Below, one piece after another: positions 1 to 10,519 of a stretch of 64,000 bases of DNA (position 1 is the stretch's first letter; each line of letters opens with the position of its first letter). The translations under genes were made by a program, and so were the position numbers. This DNA comes from Pachyseris speciosa. Taxonomy: Eukaryota; Cnidaria; Anthozoa; Scleractinia; Pachyseridae. Where the stretch lies: assembly GCA_016490735.1 (NCBI GenBank), contig JAEMWC010000212.1:827501-891500 (forward strand), given 5' to 3'. Below the pieces are notes generated by a model, which was not told where the DNA came from, did no database searches, and was given only the letters and a program-made list of their open reading frames with translations.

Positions 1-118
1 AGTTCGGAATAAAAAATATGCTCTTATAGATTCATTCCAACAATGACTACTGTGTTCACTCACTCATACATCACTGCATTGAAAAGTAATGTACAATTAA
101 CCTGTCTTACTATTTCAG

Positions 119-166
119 TGGGAAATGTAAAAGAGGATTCAGATCATTTGATGTCAGCAGAAACAG
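119..166 (+). CDS. Internal coding exon of an unrecognised gene (exon 1 of 2 seen)
   Basis: A 48-bp open stretch is bounded by a pyrimidine-rich acceptor ending TTTCAG and a GTAATT donor. Read with two bases carried from an upstream exon it gives GNVKEDSDHLMSAET and leaves one base over. That base completes a codon with the next exon at 280, so the frame stays open across the 113-bp intron. The peptide is acidic and hydrophilic. I do not recognise the family. The gene begins left of the window and may continue right, because the next exon also ends in a donor. Exon structure is an inference from splice signals and frame continuity; a transcript would settle it. Confidence 0.5.
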
Positions 167-279
167 GTAATTTCTCACCATAATTTTATGCTTGTATTAT
201 TATGTTTGATTTCAAGGGTCTGTATAGTGTACAATATAATATAACTTGATTTTGATGAATTGTGATTGCATATTTTCAG

Positions 280-383
280 ATTATGCAAGTGGACCAGCCT
301 ATGACCTGCAGTTGTTAAGGAGGCTGTTGGCAGTCCATGACCTTCCACAAAGACTTCCATTTCTGTGCTTACATGCACAAGAA
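280..383 (+). CDS. Internal coding exon of an unrecognised gene (exon 2 of 2 seen)
   Basis: The acceptor ATATTTTCAG and the strong donor GTAAGT bound 104 bp. Joined to the exon at 119-166 in phase 1 it encodes DYASG followed by PAYDLQLLRRLLAVHDLP and QRLPFLCLHAQE. This is a leucine-rich helical-looking segment without a motif I can name. The joined frame has no stop, which is the main support. No downstream exon of the same gene is recognisable before the transposon mosaic begins near 830, so the following intron may be long and repeat-filled. The product is unknown. Confidence 0.5.
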
Positions 384-826
384 GTAAGTGCATATTATTA
401 CTATATTAACAATATTTATCATATGTTTTGTGTGATATTCGTACAAACAAAGTAATTTTGACCTCACATTTCTAAATACATAATGTAGTAGGTGCATGAT
501 GAGAATTTTTCCCTTGTCACAAATCTGAAAAGTATTTAAAGAGTTTATATGGTCTTGCGGGACACAGCCTCAAAATTAAAGACGTTTGTATGGATTTTGA
601 ACTACCGGTATGTTTTAAAGTCCATAACTTTATAATGGTCTCTGTCCAACCTAAAAGCATCAAACTTGGACAGATGGCCAATCTCACTGGTATCTTTCAT
701 GTGATGGTGTTAAGTTATCGATGGGTTAAAATTTGAAACTCGCCCCAGTTCCCTCCAAAATGGCCTATTAATTTTAGTATCCTTTGCCAATCTTGTTTGA
801 AATTCTGTCAAACTTGGTATGAACAC
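384..826. other. Probable intron, no feature seen
   Basis: AT-rich sequence follows the GTAAGT donor at 384. I see no long open frame, no tandem repeat and no clear inverted repeat up to the (AAT)n tract. Confidence 0.4.

Positions 827-880
<54 letters not shown>
827..880. repeat. (AAT)n microsatellite, tail of a minus-strand LINE
   Basis: Uninterrupted AAT units on the + strand read as (ATT)n on the minus strand, directly after the minus-strand LINE remnant at 1030-1170. The order (stop codon, untranslated sequence, ATT tail) fits the 3' end of a CR1/L2-type non-LTR retrotransposon. Confidence 0.7.
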
Positions 881-881
<1 letters not shown>

Positions 882-1029
882 TTTGTTTATCCATGGGATC
901 CTTATCACTAAAAAGTGGTCTTCTAAAGAGCCGTGCACATAAAACCTAGTACTTAAAAGCTAAGACTTAAAAATTACAGACATTGTAAAAAAAATCCTAT
1001 AATAATTGCTAAAGTAAGTTAAGAAATCA

Positions 1030-1170
1030 CTAAATAATTGTACAATAGCGGAATAAAAAACGATTTAAAGTAGTGGCCTGCTTAGCCTCTGCTGACAGAC
1101 TGTTCCATGTTACTGCGCCCCTATAACGGAAACTCTTCTTGAGGGCCTCAGTGTTTGGCCGCGGAATACA
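1030..1170 (-). pseudogene. LINE reverse transcriptase C-terminal remnant
   Basis: The minus strand reads CIPRPNTEALKKS then RYRGAVTWNSLSAEAKQ and ends ...RFLFRYCTII before a TAG at 1030-1032. The pattern (a FRYRGAVTWNSL core near the end of the ORF, then a short 3' UTR and an ATT tail) is typical of the C-terminus of cnidarian CR1/L2-like non-LTR retrotransposon polyproteins. About 47 codons remain. The upstream part is cut off by the foldback element starting at 1166. A dead fragment. Confidence 0.7.
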
Positions 1171-1349
1171 CCTTATTCCAAAATGGCGACCAATTTATTA
1201 TTCTTTTGTTTGCATGTTAATTAACCCTCTTTGCCTCGTTTTTACTTCAAAATTCTTTGTATTTTGTACGTGTTGACGAGGCAAAGAGGGCTTATTAACA
1301 TGCAAACAAAAGAATAAAAAATTGTCCGCCATTTTGGAATAAGGTGTAT
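1166..1349. mobile_element. Foldback MITE with long terminal inverted repeats
   Basis: The sequence from ATACACC at 1166 to about 1240 is repeated in reverse complement from about 1273 to GGTGTAT at 1349. It includes the stretch CCTTATTCCAAAATGGCG near each end. Arms are roughly 75 bp with few mismatches around a loop of about 33 bp. No coding capacity. It interrupts the LINE remnant on its left. The superfamily cannot be assigned because the target duplication is not clear (a TA is possible). Confidence 0.7.
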
Positions 1350-1376
1350 GAACAGGTTATGCACGCACCTCATCAT

Positions 1377-1695
1377 GTGTATTTTGTGCACCCCTCGACC
1401 GATATATCGGCCGATATATCGACCGATACATCGGCCGAGTGTCGGTCGAAATATCGACCGATACTCGGCGATGTATCGGGCGATATATCGGCCGACACTC
1501 GACCGCTGTATCGATCGAGATATGTCAGTCGATATGTCGATCGATATGTCGGTCGAGATATCGGTCGAGTATCGGTCGATATGTCGACCGAGATATCGGC
1601 CGAGTATCAGTCGATATGTCGGCCAACACTCGACCGATACGTTAATCATTGACTGTCGGTGGAATATCGGTCGACTGTCGGTGGTATATCGGTGG
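1377..1695 (+). repeat. 12-bp self-complementary satellite, copy 1, with conserved leader
   Basis: The leader GTGTATTTTGTGCACCCCTC is followed by about 300 bp of 12-bp units of the type CGACCGATATAT and variants (CGGCCGATATAT, CGACCGATACAT). Units are rich in GATATATC and CGGCCG palindromes, so reading frames are open on both strands and give artificial STDI/YRPI repeats. A second copy in the opposite orientation lies at 13,520-13,787 with the same leader, so the array is part of a dispersed element and not local slippage alone. Confidence 0.8.
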
Positions 1696-3850
1696 ACTGT
1701 CGTGCACTGTATTATAATCAGGCATCAAATATTTTAGACTGTTCACACTCCCCTATTTTTCCGTGAGATCGTAGATGCCGATCGTTGAGTTCGACAGGCC
1801 GCCATTTTGGTCTCTCGATTCGAGTGAAACTGGAAAAACGCTCTCGGAAAACTGTTTGCTACTCGGAACAGATAATGTCCGCGGACAAAAATCATAGCAT
1901 ATTTTCGCTCCAGATGGAGGGTATTGTTCTTATATACCACGATTATCAGTTGAGTAACGCGCGACCAAGTTTGATCATCAGTTTTTAACGCTAAAATGGT
2001 GTTGTCATGGGCAACTAGCTCCGTTTCCAGTGGCAACTTGTCGGCCTTTGAAGTCATAAGCAGCAAAACGCGGAGAACAACATACTAGTACTGGCCGAGG
2101 TCGTTTGTCTCTTTCACATTTGGCAGGCTTTCATGGTAAGTGATGCGCGGCTGCTGATATTGTTACCGTTGGAAACCAGTCAAGTTGTCCCTCAGCTGAT
2201 GACACTGTAGTTTTAGCGTTAACACTTGGTGACCAAACGTAGTTTCGTCTTACTCAACCGAAAATAGAAGTAATTCACAAGCGTAGTTCAGCATTGTCAG
2301 ATGTATAAGTTATGAGCATTTCATCCTGTTTTGGTCAACCTTACAAATTTCTCATCGCTTTGTTCGGATCACGTGCCGCAAATTCAGTCGTTGCCAGGAG
2401 CCCATGAATATGGGCTCCTGTCGTTGCCTAGCACCCAGGTAAAATACTGCCAAATACACAAAATACAGTTGGCAGGAAAAAGCATAAGGACGATAAAGAA
2501 TAACAAGGTACTGGAATAAAACTGATGAAAAACAAGCAATTCTTGACTTTGCCCATTGCCCATGCATCGCACTAATGTTTTTGCTGTTTTTTGATTCTAC
2601 ATTCCTTCACTAGGGGAGAGGCTAATACACGACTTAGAATTTGGAGTTACGGTAGCATTTGACAAAACAATCGAGATAAGGAAATCAAAAAAGCGAATTC
2701 ACTTTTAAGCAACTTTTTCACACCGCCATTGCTGTCGTGGTATGTTGCACGAATTTTTTTTTTTGCTCACTGCTTTGCACGAATTTTTTTTTCAGGTGAA
2801 ACCTTCTGCACGAATTTTTTTTTTTCGATCAGGCAAATATTGCTTTTTTCTCATTGAAATCTTGATTCATTATCTATTTTTGTGCTTTATAAATTATTCT
2901 GCACTCGCAACAGGTCAAAGGATGCGGGCCACTTTTTAATCATGTGTGGAAGAGTGGACAGCTTCCCTGTGCATTTTTTTAAGTCCCTGCCTTTTGAAAT
3001 TCCTCTCGGATTAAAATGGGGTGACAGGCCTACAGAACTCCTATCCAGGCGTCATAGCCGCTTTAAAAGTTTTGTTCGAACTAGTATATCTTCAAGGATC
3101 TGCCTCTTTTTTATAGTGCGACAGTCAGGGGATTTGAATATTTCGCTAAGCAATAATCCTGTGTTTTTAGGAGGGCATTTCACCAGAGTAGAGCTGTTAG
3201 AGATCATAGGCCTGTGTGGTTTCAGCTGTTATCCACGTGTAATTTGTAAAGTTGACACGTCTGTGTTTTCCACGTGCGTTTTTTTTTTCAGTGGCTCATT
3301 TGTACTGCAAGATATGTTTTAAGCTCTCTAAAGATTAGGTCTGGAGGGACAAAGTTTGAAATGTTCCGTGAACAAGTTGGTTACTTACATTTTGTATTAT
3401 TACGCCGGGCCAGGATGTTTGATTTACTGTTGCAAGTTATGCTGCTTCTTATCACGTGTGTCATGCATTTATCTTTGTCTGGCTTCGCCAGAGATAGCTG
3501 TTGTTTTCCTTGTAGAAAGCTGTAAGACTGTCATAGAGAGACATTCTTATGTTTCTTTCATCAATATCATAAAGTTTTTTGACCTTCCAGTTTGTTCATT
3601 CTGATCCACTGGAAATCTAAGGACCCTGTAAGTGTCAGCTGAAGTGTCACTGCTTTGCGTGTTATTTATTATATTGTGTGGTTTTGTTCAAGCAAAAGCT
3701 CTGAAGTTAGGAGTTCTTCCTATGATTGTTCATTCAGCTCCATGTTGTGGTCGTCACTGCTTTTATATGCGATGTTCTTAGGTTTTCTTGGGACTGTTAG
3801 TAGTCCCTCTTCTGTTACAGTAGGAGGCTCACTAAGCCTTGTCGCTCAGG
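1696..3850. other. Long stretch without a supportable gene
   Basis: Reading frames of up to 146 codons occur here on both strands, but none shows a motif, a good start context or splice-consistent structure. A 10-bp-arm hairpin (AGGAGCCCAT at 2396-2405 and its complement at 2410-2419) and three GCACGAAT-plus-T-tract motifs at 2742-2825 are the only visible structures. A related T-tract cluster recurs near 4660-4740. A GTAAGT donor-like site follows an ATG near 2133, but no downstream exon supports it. Confidence 0.4.
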
Positions 3851-3851
3851 C

Positions 3852-3933
3852 AATAGACCATTTTCGATATTTTGTTTTATTCCCCCCAGCCTCGGAGCCA
3901 AGTTAGAATATTATATATCGAAATTGGTCTATT
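3852..3933. mobile_element. Short foldback element
   Basis: AATAGACCATTTTCGATAT at 3852-3870 is matched by its reverse complement at 3915-3933 with one mismatch. The size of about 82 bp and the terminal inverted arms suggest a small MITE. No target duplication is evident. Confidence 0.45.
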
Positions 3934-4407
3934 ATATAGCGATTTCGATCCTTCGGGATCTCATTAATTGCCGATAGCAGCCGGGGAGACCATTGCTCGC
4001 TGACACTCCACACCTGACGTAATTTTAGAGATTATATACTCGTTCGGCGGATCGAAAATTTTTGATTGTGATTGGTTGTTTTGCCACCACCAATGGTGGG
4101 CATAAAGTCTTCGATCCTATTGTACACAACTTGACACTGTGTTGTCTATTGACAGCTATAATGCTTAGTTTCTCCAGCATGTGTAGTTTGAATTTAAGGA
4201 TAAAGCGTAAGATTGTTAAGTGTCGTTATTATTAAATTGTTATTGTTATTTTTTCATATTGTGCCGGCCTGGTAACATGATATTGTTAATTTCTGAATTG
4301 CCATTCCTGGTTACTATAGTATGAAGTAATTTTTGTCACATTACATTGGTCATTTCATGCAGTGTGAGGAAAACACTCCAGGGCGCTATTAGATGTCTTT
4401 ACTTAAT
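3934..4407. other. No gene seen
   Basis: AT-rich sequence with no tandem repeat or open frame of note. Confidence 0.4.
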
Positions 4408-4408
4408 G

Positions 4409-4472
<64 letters not shown>

Positions 4473-4492
4473 CAACAACAACAATAATAATG

Positions 4493-4549
<57 letters not shown>

Positions 4550-4551
4550 GA
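4408..4551. repeat. (AAT)n microsatellite with a short (AAC)n core
   Basis: About 144 bp of AAT units are interrupted by a few AAC units near 4468-4485 and single substitutions. Open frames across it encode only poly-N, poly-I or poly-L and are not genes. Confidence 0.9.
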
Positions 4552-5473
4552 GCAGGGCTGGGTAAGGCTCCAAGAATAATTTGAATAAGAATCATTTTTA
4601 TACACACTGGCAAATTTATATGTTAAATGAAAGTCACAATTGGACCCTCCTTCTGCATGATTTTTTTTTGTTCACCTCCTTCTTTACACGAATTTTTTTT
4701 CTTGGCATTTTTCCTTTGCATGAATTTTGTTTTTTGGTTTTTTCCCCACCCCTCCCATCATTTTTCTAATGGTCCATCCCTAATTCCCCAGGCCTTCTCG
4801 TGTTCTATGCAACATAAAATAACGGGCGTATTTCATGATTGTAACGATGATAAGTTGTGTGAGTGATTTGTTGTATCATGGGTCATGCGGGGCCAACCTG
4901 ATCTTTCCATTTTTTAACAGCCTTAGTGTGCAGTTATATATCCGTGAGATTATAGGGAGACGAGTCAAAATTCAATCACAAATCAAAGGTATGTTCAGAC
5001 ATTTTTCTGTACCATTCCGTCAGAAAGGATCAAGATTATCCCTAAGATAAACCGATTATACTATTTCCTCGACTCGAGAAATCTTGTGTAATCAAACTAT
5101 GGCCGCGAAAAACATCTTTTTCATAAAAATAAAAATATGCATACTTTTACGCTTTACGCTAATTTACTTGGTGTTTTCTTGTTTTCCATAATATCTAATA
5201 CTTAATTTCCCGATCCACTGCGATTTACGCTGTTTCCTTTATCCCGAGTTTCCAACAATAACTGCTCCAATCAGTAATGATGGAGATCGAGAGAGAATGG
5301 GCAAATGCTAATGACCCGGCACAAAACGTAGTTTGGCTGCCTGCAAAGGTGAACAATTCCGCTGGAAACTATGATGTTAAACAGCCCCGCCCCTAGGTAG
5401 AAAGTCATAGAGATGTTTTTACCTGAATCTTTTGGGATAAAACGTTTATTTTTATTAATGCTGTTGTTGAGTC
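4552..5473. other. No gene seen; T-tract cluster
   Basis: Contains several GCATGAATTTT-like T tracts at about 4655-4740 resembling those at 2742-2825. Otherwise AT-rich sequence without recognisable coding content. Confidence 0.4.
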
Positions 5474-5941
5474 CTGATTGATCAGTTTCATAGAGGACGC
5501 CGCGCTAGAAGAGAAAGATGGGTGTTAGGATTATTCGACACGCAGTACACACCAGCTAGACCATATTTACAGCTCGTCAGGCGACGTAATGCTGCAACTC
5601 TTCTACCTATAATCCAACGCAATGTTCGAGTTGGATCAATAGCACACAGCGACGAGTGGGCAGCTTACCGGCAGTTACAGAGGAGACTAGGTTTGCACCA
5701 CGGAACTGTCAACCATTCTCTCCACTTTGTCGACCCAGCCACGGGCGTCCACACACAACACGCCGAAAGTAACTGGAGCTCGGCGAAAACCAAATTCAAA
5801 GTCATGAAGGGTAATAGCAATCCTAACTTTTTGTTGGAGTACCTACAAGAATTCATGTGGAGAAGATGGTATGGTGATACTCACCCAAATGGATGCTTCA
5901 AACGACTTCTACAAGACATTGCTGAACAATATCCTCTTTAA
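5474..5941 (+). pseudogene. Merlin-type (IS1016/ISXO2-like) DDE transposase, C-terminal remnant
   Basis: In frame from about 5474 the product reads LIDQFHRGRRARRERWVLGL then FDTQY and continues about 140 residues to a TAA at 5939-5941. HSDEWAAY carries the probable second catalytic acid, and HAESNWSSAKTKFK the third acidic residue. The end is WRRWYGDTHP-like, as in the DDE domain shared by Merlin DNA transposons and bacterial IS1016. The first catalytic region is compressed: ID is followed almost at once by FHRGRR, where family members usually carry an ESxF/H segment. No start codon or N-terminal zinc-binding domain is visible. It is probably a decayed copy, and terminal inverted repeats were not found. 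The family call rests on motif recognition. Confidence 0.75.
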
Positions 5942-6305
5942 AGGAGAATTACCCCAAAGGCTGAATCCGTTTAACTGTCGTATTTGCTTGCTGGAATTTT
6001 TCAATGTTGTTAACCTTAAAACCAACCAAAAAAGATTGAACAGGCAAATGCAAACGCGTATGTTGCAAATGGATAAACCCTTTCTAAAATGCAAGACCGA
6101 GATAGACTTAATTGCAATAATGTTGTCTTAAGAAAATGAAAAAAAAAAAGCCAAGTAAATAGGAATTAATTAGGCTAAAGTAATTAGGGCGGAAAAACCG
6201 AACAATTTTGGAAACGATGGTTGAAGGCTGCCACAAGTGCCCACCTTCGCCATCTGTGTCGGTGAAAAAATTAATTGTCAAGAAGAAAAGAGAGGCCCTG
6301 GGGGT

Positions 6306-6324
6306 GGGGGGGGGGGGGGGGGGG
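6306..6324. repeat. Poly-G tract
   Basis: Nineteen consecutive G residues. The length is likely uncertain in any assembly. Confidence 0.8.
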
Positions 6325-6330
6325 AAGGGA

Positions 6331-6435
6331 TTAGTCATCCCTTATCGCTAAAATGTCAGAGGTAGTTATCCCTTATCCCTAAAATTCCAGGGGTAGTTAT
6401 CCCTTATCCCTAAAATTACCCAGACCGTTATCCCC
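6331..6435. repeat. About 32-bp minisatellite, three units
   Basis: Three consecutive units share GTTATCCCTTATCCCTAAAA, with GGTAG at the junctions. The last unit is degenerate. Noncoding. Confidence 0.7.
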
Positions 6436-6977
6436 AAAATATTTCTCTTTGGAATATGACAGTAGGTGGCAATTTAAAAGCGTTAAGTGACCAGTTTCTA
6501 AATGAGATAAGGGACCGGTCAATGAGGCCGCCATGGTTTAGTCCCTTGAGCCGTGTCTTTTGCTAGTCGGATCCTGATGTCTTATGACCACTCTTAATAG
6601 AAGTTTCCACAGGTCTCCAATAAAACATAACAAGCGGCGTAAATTAAAGTGAGGTCCGAGGGGGTAAACTAGGAGGGTGCGGGGGAATGATTCCCCGCAA
6701 AATTTTGAAATTGTAGGTTACCAAAATAAGCGATTTCATGTATTTTGGCCGGCAAAATAATACAAAGAAAGAGTTCTTTATGATCATAAAATCTCACGTA
6801 GCAAGTAGCGCTGTTTCACCTTTTAAGGCTATTTTCGTCTTAAAACTTCTCAGTCTGTAATGTAAGTCTTATTTATTGTTTTATGAGTGCAAATTTTAAG
6901 GTGATTCCCTAGTATAAGAACCCGCCATAGATTTCCAATGAAAATTGTTATCCTGTTGTTACAGGACGAGGAGATAT
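6436..6977. other. No gene seen
   Basis: AT-rich unique sequence with no supportable feature. Confidence 0.4.
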
Positions 6978-7492
6978 TTGTTGGGTTCACACTAGGCACT
7001 AAGTCTGTCTTAACCCAAGTCAAGCAAAGTCACCTTAAGTCCGCTTGAGCATTCAGACATACCTAGAAGAAAAATCCTTTCCGTGCAAAGCAGTCATAAT
7101 TAAAGATAAAAATAACAGATAAGGTAAGGTTGTCACGATCCATTTTAAGGAAGAAGTTAAGATCAAAATGAGACCGAGAAGCCGTAAAATCGCTGTAATT
7201 GCGGGTATTGTCTGGTTATTAAATTAACAAAGGTTGATCGGTGAAGCCGCATTAAAAACATGAGGCATTCGTGCCTCAGATATGTTGGGAAATTGGCAAG
7301 GAATATCATAAGAAAAGAAAATGACTCTTACGTAGGCTAATAAAAAAGTGATCAAGCCACGCAACTTACGTTGCATAAGGTGAAAAGTAGGGGACGTAGT
7401 TCCCGGTGTGGAGGTCTATCTCTCATCTGATGATTAAATGCTCGGAGATATTAGCTGCAAAAGCTACTCTAAAATCCGAGGGTAAATAATGT

Positions 7493-7518
7493 GATGTATG
7501 TATGTATGTATGTATGTA
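7493..7518. repeat. (ATGT)n microsatellite
   Basis: Six to seven consecutive TATG units. Confidence 0.8.
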
Positions 7519-8037
7519 AGTCGGTAGCGTAATTGCCTTCTAACGTTTCGTCCTCTCGGCGATGCACCTTTAGATTATTTTGCTCGTGAGAAGAAACTGT
7601 GTCGCGCGTGATTTTTTTGGTTTTCGTGCCTAACGTGGGAATCTCTATCTGGTATTAGTAGAATTCCACTAGTATACTATTGCAAATCCTGCAATCTGAT
7701 TGGCTGAGCTACTCGTATACTATCAGCCACTCTAGTAGACCACAGTAGTTGTCGGTCGTCCACGAAATGCGATGTTTTTATACTTTTTCCGCAGTTTTGG
7801 ATGAAAGTTTAGATGTAAACGGGTAGTTAAAGTCATGAGAAGACTAAAAGAAGCACATTTACGGTTTCTTGACTTTAAGAACTTGAAAATATTGAAAACG
7901 CGAGTGCGCGCGTAAACAACTGCAAATTTGCAAAGGACAGTAATACCTGCTACTTTGTTTACGGGTAAAGTTCAATAATGCGTGGAAAAATAATTGGAAA
8001 CCGCTATCTGCGTTAATTTCAGTTAGAATTCTGCTAA

Positions 8038-8143
8038 AACAATTAGATTATTCGCTCTCGATTTCTATGAGGCGATAGTCAATTCGGCCTTCGGCCTCAT
8101 CAACTATCACCTCATAGAAATCTCGAGCTCATAATCTAATTGT
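8038..8143. mobile_element. Foldback element, about 50-bp arms
   Basis: The arm AACAATTAGATTAT with GATTTCTATGAGG is repeated in reverse complement (CCTCATAGAAATC with ATAATCTAATTGTT). Its centre is at GGCCTTCGGCC. A near-perfect hairpin of about 106 bp. It lies inside the candidate element 6978-8666. Confidence 0.65.
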
Positions 8144-8328
8144 TAATTAGAAAACAGTCCAAAGAAAGCACGCGCGCTGATTGGCTAAAAATTGTGTTTG
8201 TATAACTCGATGAAGACAGAACTAGCGCGCGCTGTTGACGTGATGATGGCGCGAGCAAAGAGAATTTACATTTTGATAATCAAAGTTAACAAGTTGTTTT
8301 CCTTTTTCCCTCTCTGGTTTTTTCTAAA

Positions 8329-8349
8329 CGAAATAGAAAATATGTACTC

Positions 8350-8383
<34 letters not shown>

Positions 8384-8461
8384 AGTTTGGGGAAACTCTC
8401 CAAAACTTCCACTCGTGTTTCTGTAAATCGATAGAAACACGGTACATGTTTTCTATTTCTT
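8329..8461. mobile_element. Foldback element, about 60-bp arms
   Basis: GAAATAGAAAA...CGTGTTTCTATCGA on the left is mirrored by TCGATAGAAACACGGTACAT and TTTTCTATTTC on the right. Internal matching of AAACACTCGTG with CACTCGTGTTTC continues the arms nearly to the centre. The likely class is a MITE; no target duplication is evident. Confidence 0.65.
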
Positions 8462-8666
8462 AAAAGCCCACGATTTTGAATTTTTTTGGCTATCGGGTTT
8501 CTTAAGTCAGCCTAAAGTCAGGTTTGAAACAGACTTAAGGACTGCTTAGATCGTTTGAGTTTGCCGACCCTAACACAGAAATCACGCTTCTGTGACTTAG
8601 CGCTTCACACCTGTCATTTTCACTAAGTCGACTTAAGAGATTAGTGGTGTAATATGAACCCAACAA

Positions 8667-9798
8667 TTAAAAACGTAGCAAAAAAGTGGTGGTCACCGTG
8701 ATTGTTTTCATGTCACAATGCGGACAAATACGATTATCTACTAGGAACAACAAATAAGTTCAATTATTTTTCAATGATTCGTGTTATATCACACAGAGTT
8801 CGACTTTCTTTGAGCGTTTATTCATCGGCGTCCCAGACAAAATGCTTTCAAGTAGCCTGCATTTTTTATCCTTTAAAGGAAGCATAATTTGGGCATGAGC
8901 TGTTGGCCCTGTTTTGTCTTCCTTTGTACTATATAGTTAATTTCCCAAACTTGACGCATATTTACGTTCACTCGGGCTTTATGTTGCTGGGTGAAACTCT
9001 GGTTTTGTTTTGCACAAAAGTTTCGCAAGGATTTTTTTGTAATGAAGGTTTATCTTGTAACTGTTTCTGTATCGGTATGTTGAAAATGCAGGGTTGTTAC
9101 TTATGTATACAAGTTGAAAACATAGTTGTTATGTAGGCTTAAGACATGTTCCTGGGCTGGGTTGGGAGGAGATAATGCCCCTCACATATTATGGGCCATT
9201 GTTTCAAACATTTTACTAGCAACCATTTATTTCATTATTATTTTTTTGGAGTTTCTACTTGAGTAAATTTTTTTGCTGGTTTAGAGAGTTGTAGCGGGTT
9301 AACAGATGATTCTAGTTTGAGGTTGCTGGTAATCATCAACAGGTTAAAGTGTTAGCGCGATTACACTTTTTAACTTTGAAAACCAAATGCTGTTATTTCT
9401 TATCAGGAAAAGAATTGTAAAAGTCATTGGTTAAGGTTATTAGCATTTGAACTATGGATATTTTGGGTTGAGGATGCTTTTCATGATCCCTTGTAATATA
9501 TTATGGCCTATTTTGTACAATTAGTCTCCAATTTGCTTGTTTGGATTTGGAGTTACAGGGCTAGTATTCCTCAGTTGAAGTAGTTTTTTATTGGTTTGAG
9601 TGATTGTGTGTAATAGTTGGCTGTGAACTTTGAGTCTTTTGTCTTCTGTTGTTCTTTATCAACTACTGCAGAGTGAATAGTGTTTTTTCTTCTATGGGCC
9701 TAGAAGAAATTGTCATCCATCATGAATAATAAAAATATTTTTATTTGTAAAGAAGTAATAGTTCGTTAAATTTCAAATTATTTTTTGTGAATCATTTC
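8667..9798. other. No gene seen; faint internal duplication
   Basis: AT- and T-rich. Segments around 9170-9330 and 9470-9610 share scattered words (ATATTATGG, GGAGTT, TTGAGG/TTGAGT) and may be an old duplication of about 300 bp. A 77-codon frame at 8903-9136 shows no motif. Confidence 0.3.
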
Positions 9799-10170
9799 AT
9801 GTTATAAAAATTTACAACTGTAACAGGAACTTAACACGAAAGTTGAGGTATCAAAATACGTAATTTATCACTTAATATACTAATGCGTGACAAATTAAGA
9901 AGTACATGTTGCTAAGAAAGTATCCTTTTGTGAATTTCACTTTACATCATTGATTAATTGCAAATGTTACACCATTTATCTTCGTATAAAAAATTGACAA
10001 CTGTAACTTGAACATGAAAGATAAACCACTTGGAGAATTAAGCGAAAGATTAGTAATCGAAGTGAATAACTCATCACTTTCACTAATGCGCTACCAATTA
10101 ACAAACAGTTGTTACTAAGAAAGTATCCCTCTCATATGTTAATGCTACATTGTTTATAAATAGCAAATGT
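9799..10170. repeat. Degenerate direct repeat, two units of about 185-200 bp
   Basis: Both units run in the same order: TATAAAAA..TT..ACAACTGTAAC, an AACATGAAAG/AACACGAAAG word, CACT-AATGCG, AATTAA, then CTAAGAAAGTATCC. Anchors are at about 9800/9984, 9881/10,078 and 9910/10,113. Several indels show the duplication is old. Confidence 0.6.
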
Positions 10171-10421
10171 TCTGCCAATGTATCCTGGTCTAATTCTAAA
10201 ACATCTGATTTATCTAATAATTTCTACAGAATTTCGTCGCCCATTTTCATGCTTAATTCCCTGTCATATTTAGTTTGTATGGTCACCTGAAAGAGATAGA
10301 AGATATTAATTCCTTCAGTGTGTGTTTGTAGCTCAAAATGTTAGGAGTTATCTTTTTTTTTTCACTTTTATGCGAACGTTCAGCGTTTCGTGACATATGG
10401 CACAGGGTTTACCTAAAACAC

Positions 10422-10519
10422 GGAATCCGGAATCCGGAATCCGGAATCCGGAATCCGGAATGCGGAATCCGGAATCCGGAATCCGGAATACGAAATATGA
10501 AATCCGGAATACGGAATGT
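10422..10519. repeat. GGAATCC 7-bp minisatellite (left end of element)
   Basis: About 13 units of GGAATCC occur, with variants GGAATGC, GGAATAC and GAAATAT near the right side. It is part of the inverted terminal structure of the element 10,403-12,241. Confidence 0.85.

Larger units (their letters stand above)
6978..8666. mobile_element. Candidate non-autonomous DNA transposon with nested foldbacks
   Basis: TTGTTGGGTTCA at 6978-6989 is the exact reverse complement of TGAACCCAACAA at 8655-8666. Weaker inverted similarity rich in CTTAAGTC continues inward on both sides. The interior has no transposase. It contains an ATGT microsatellite (about 7493-7518) and two foldback elements (8038-8143 and 8329-8461). 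A target duplication could not be defined, so the superfamily is open and the boundaries are tentative. Confidence 0.4.

Noticed and set aside
1242..1737. Overlapping frames on both strands with STDI/YRPI/GRYI repeats
   Set aside because: They are translations of the 12-bp self-complementary satellite.
2882..3322. A 146-codon + frame
   Set aside because: No motif, a weak start, T-tract-rich sequence and several overlapping frames of similar length. Probably chance.
4389..4613. Poly-Asn, poly-Ile and poly-Leu reading frames
   Set aside because: They are translations of an (AAT)n microsatellite.
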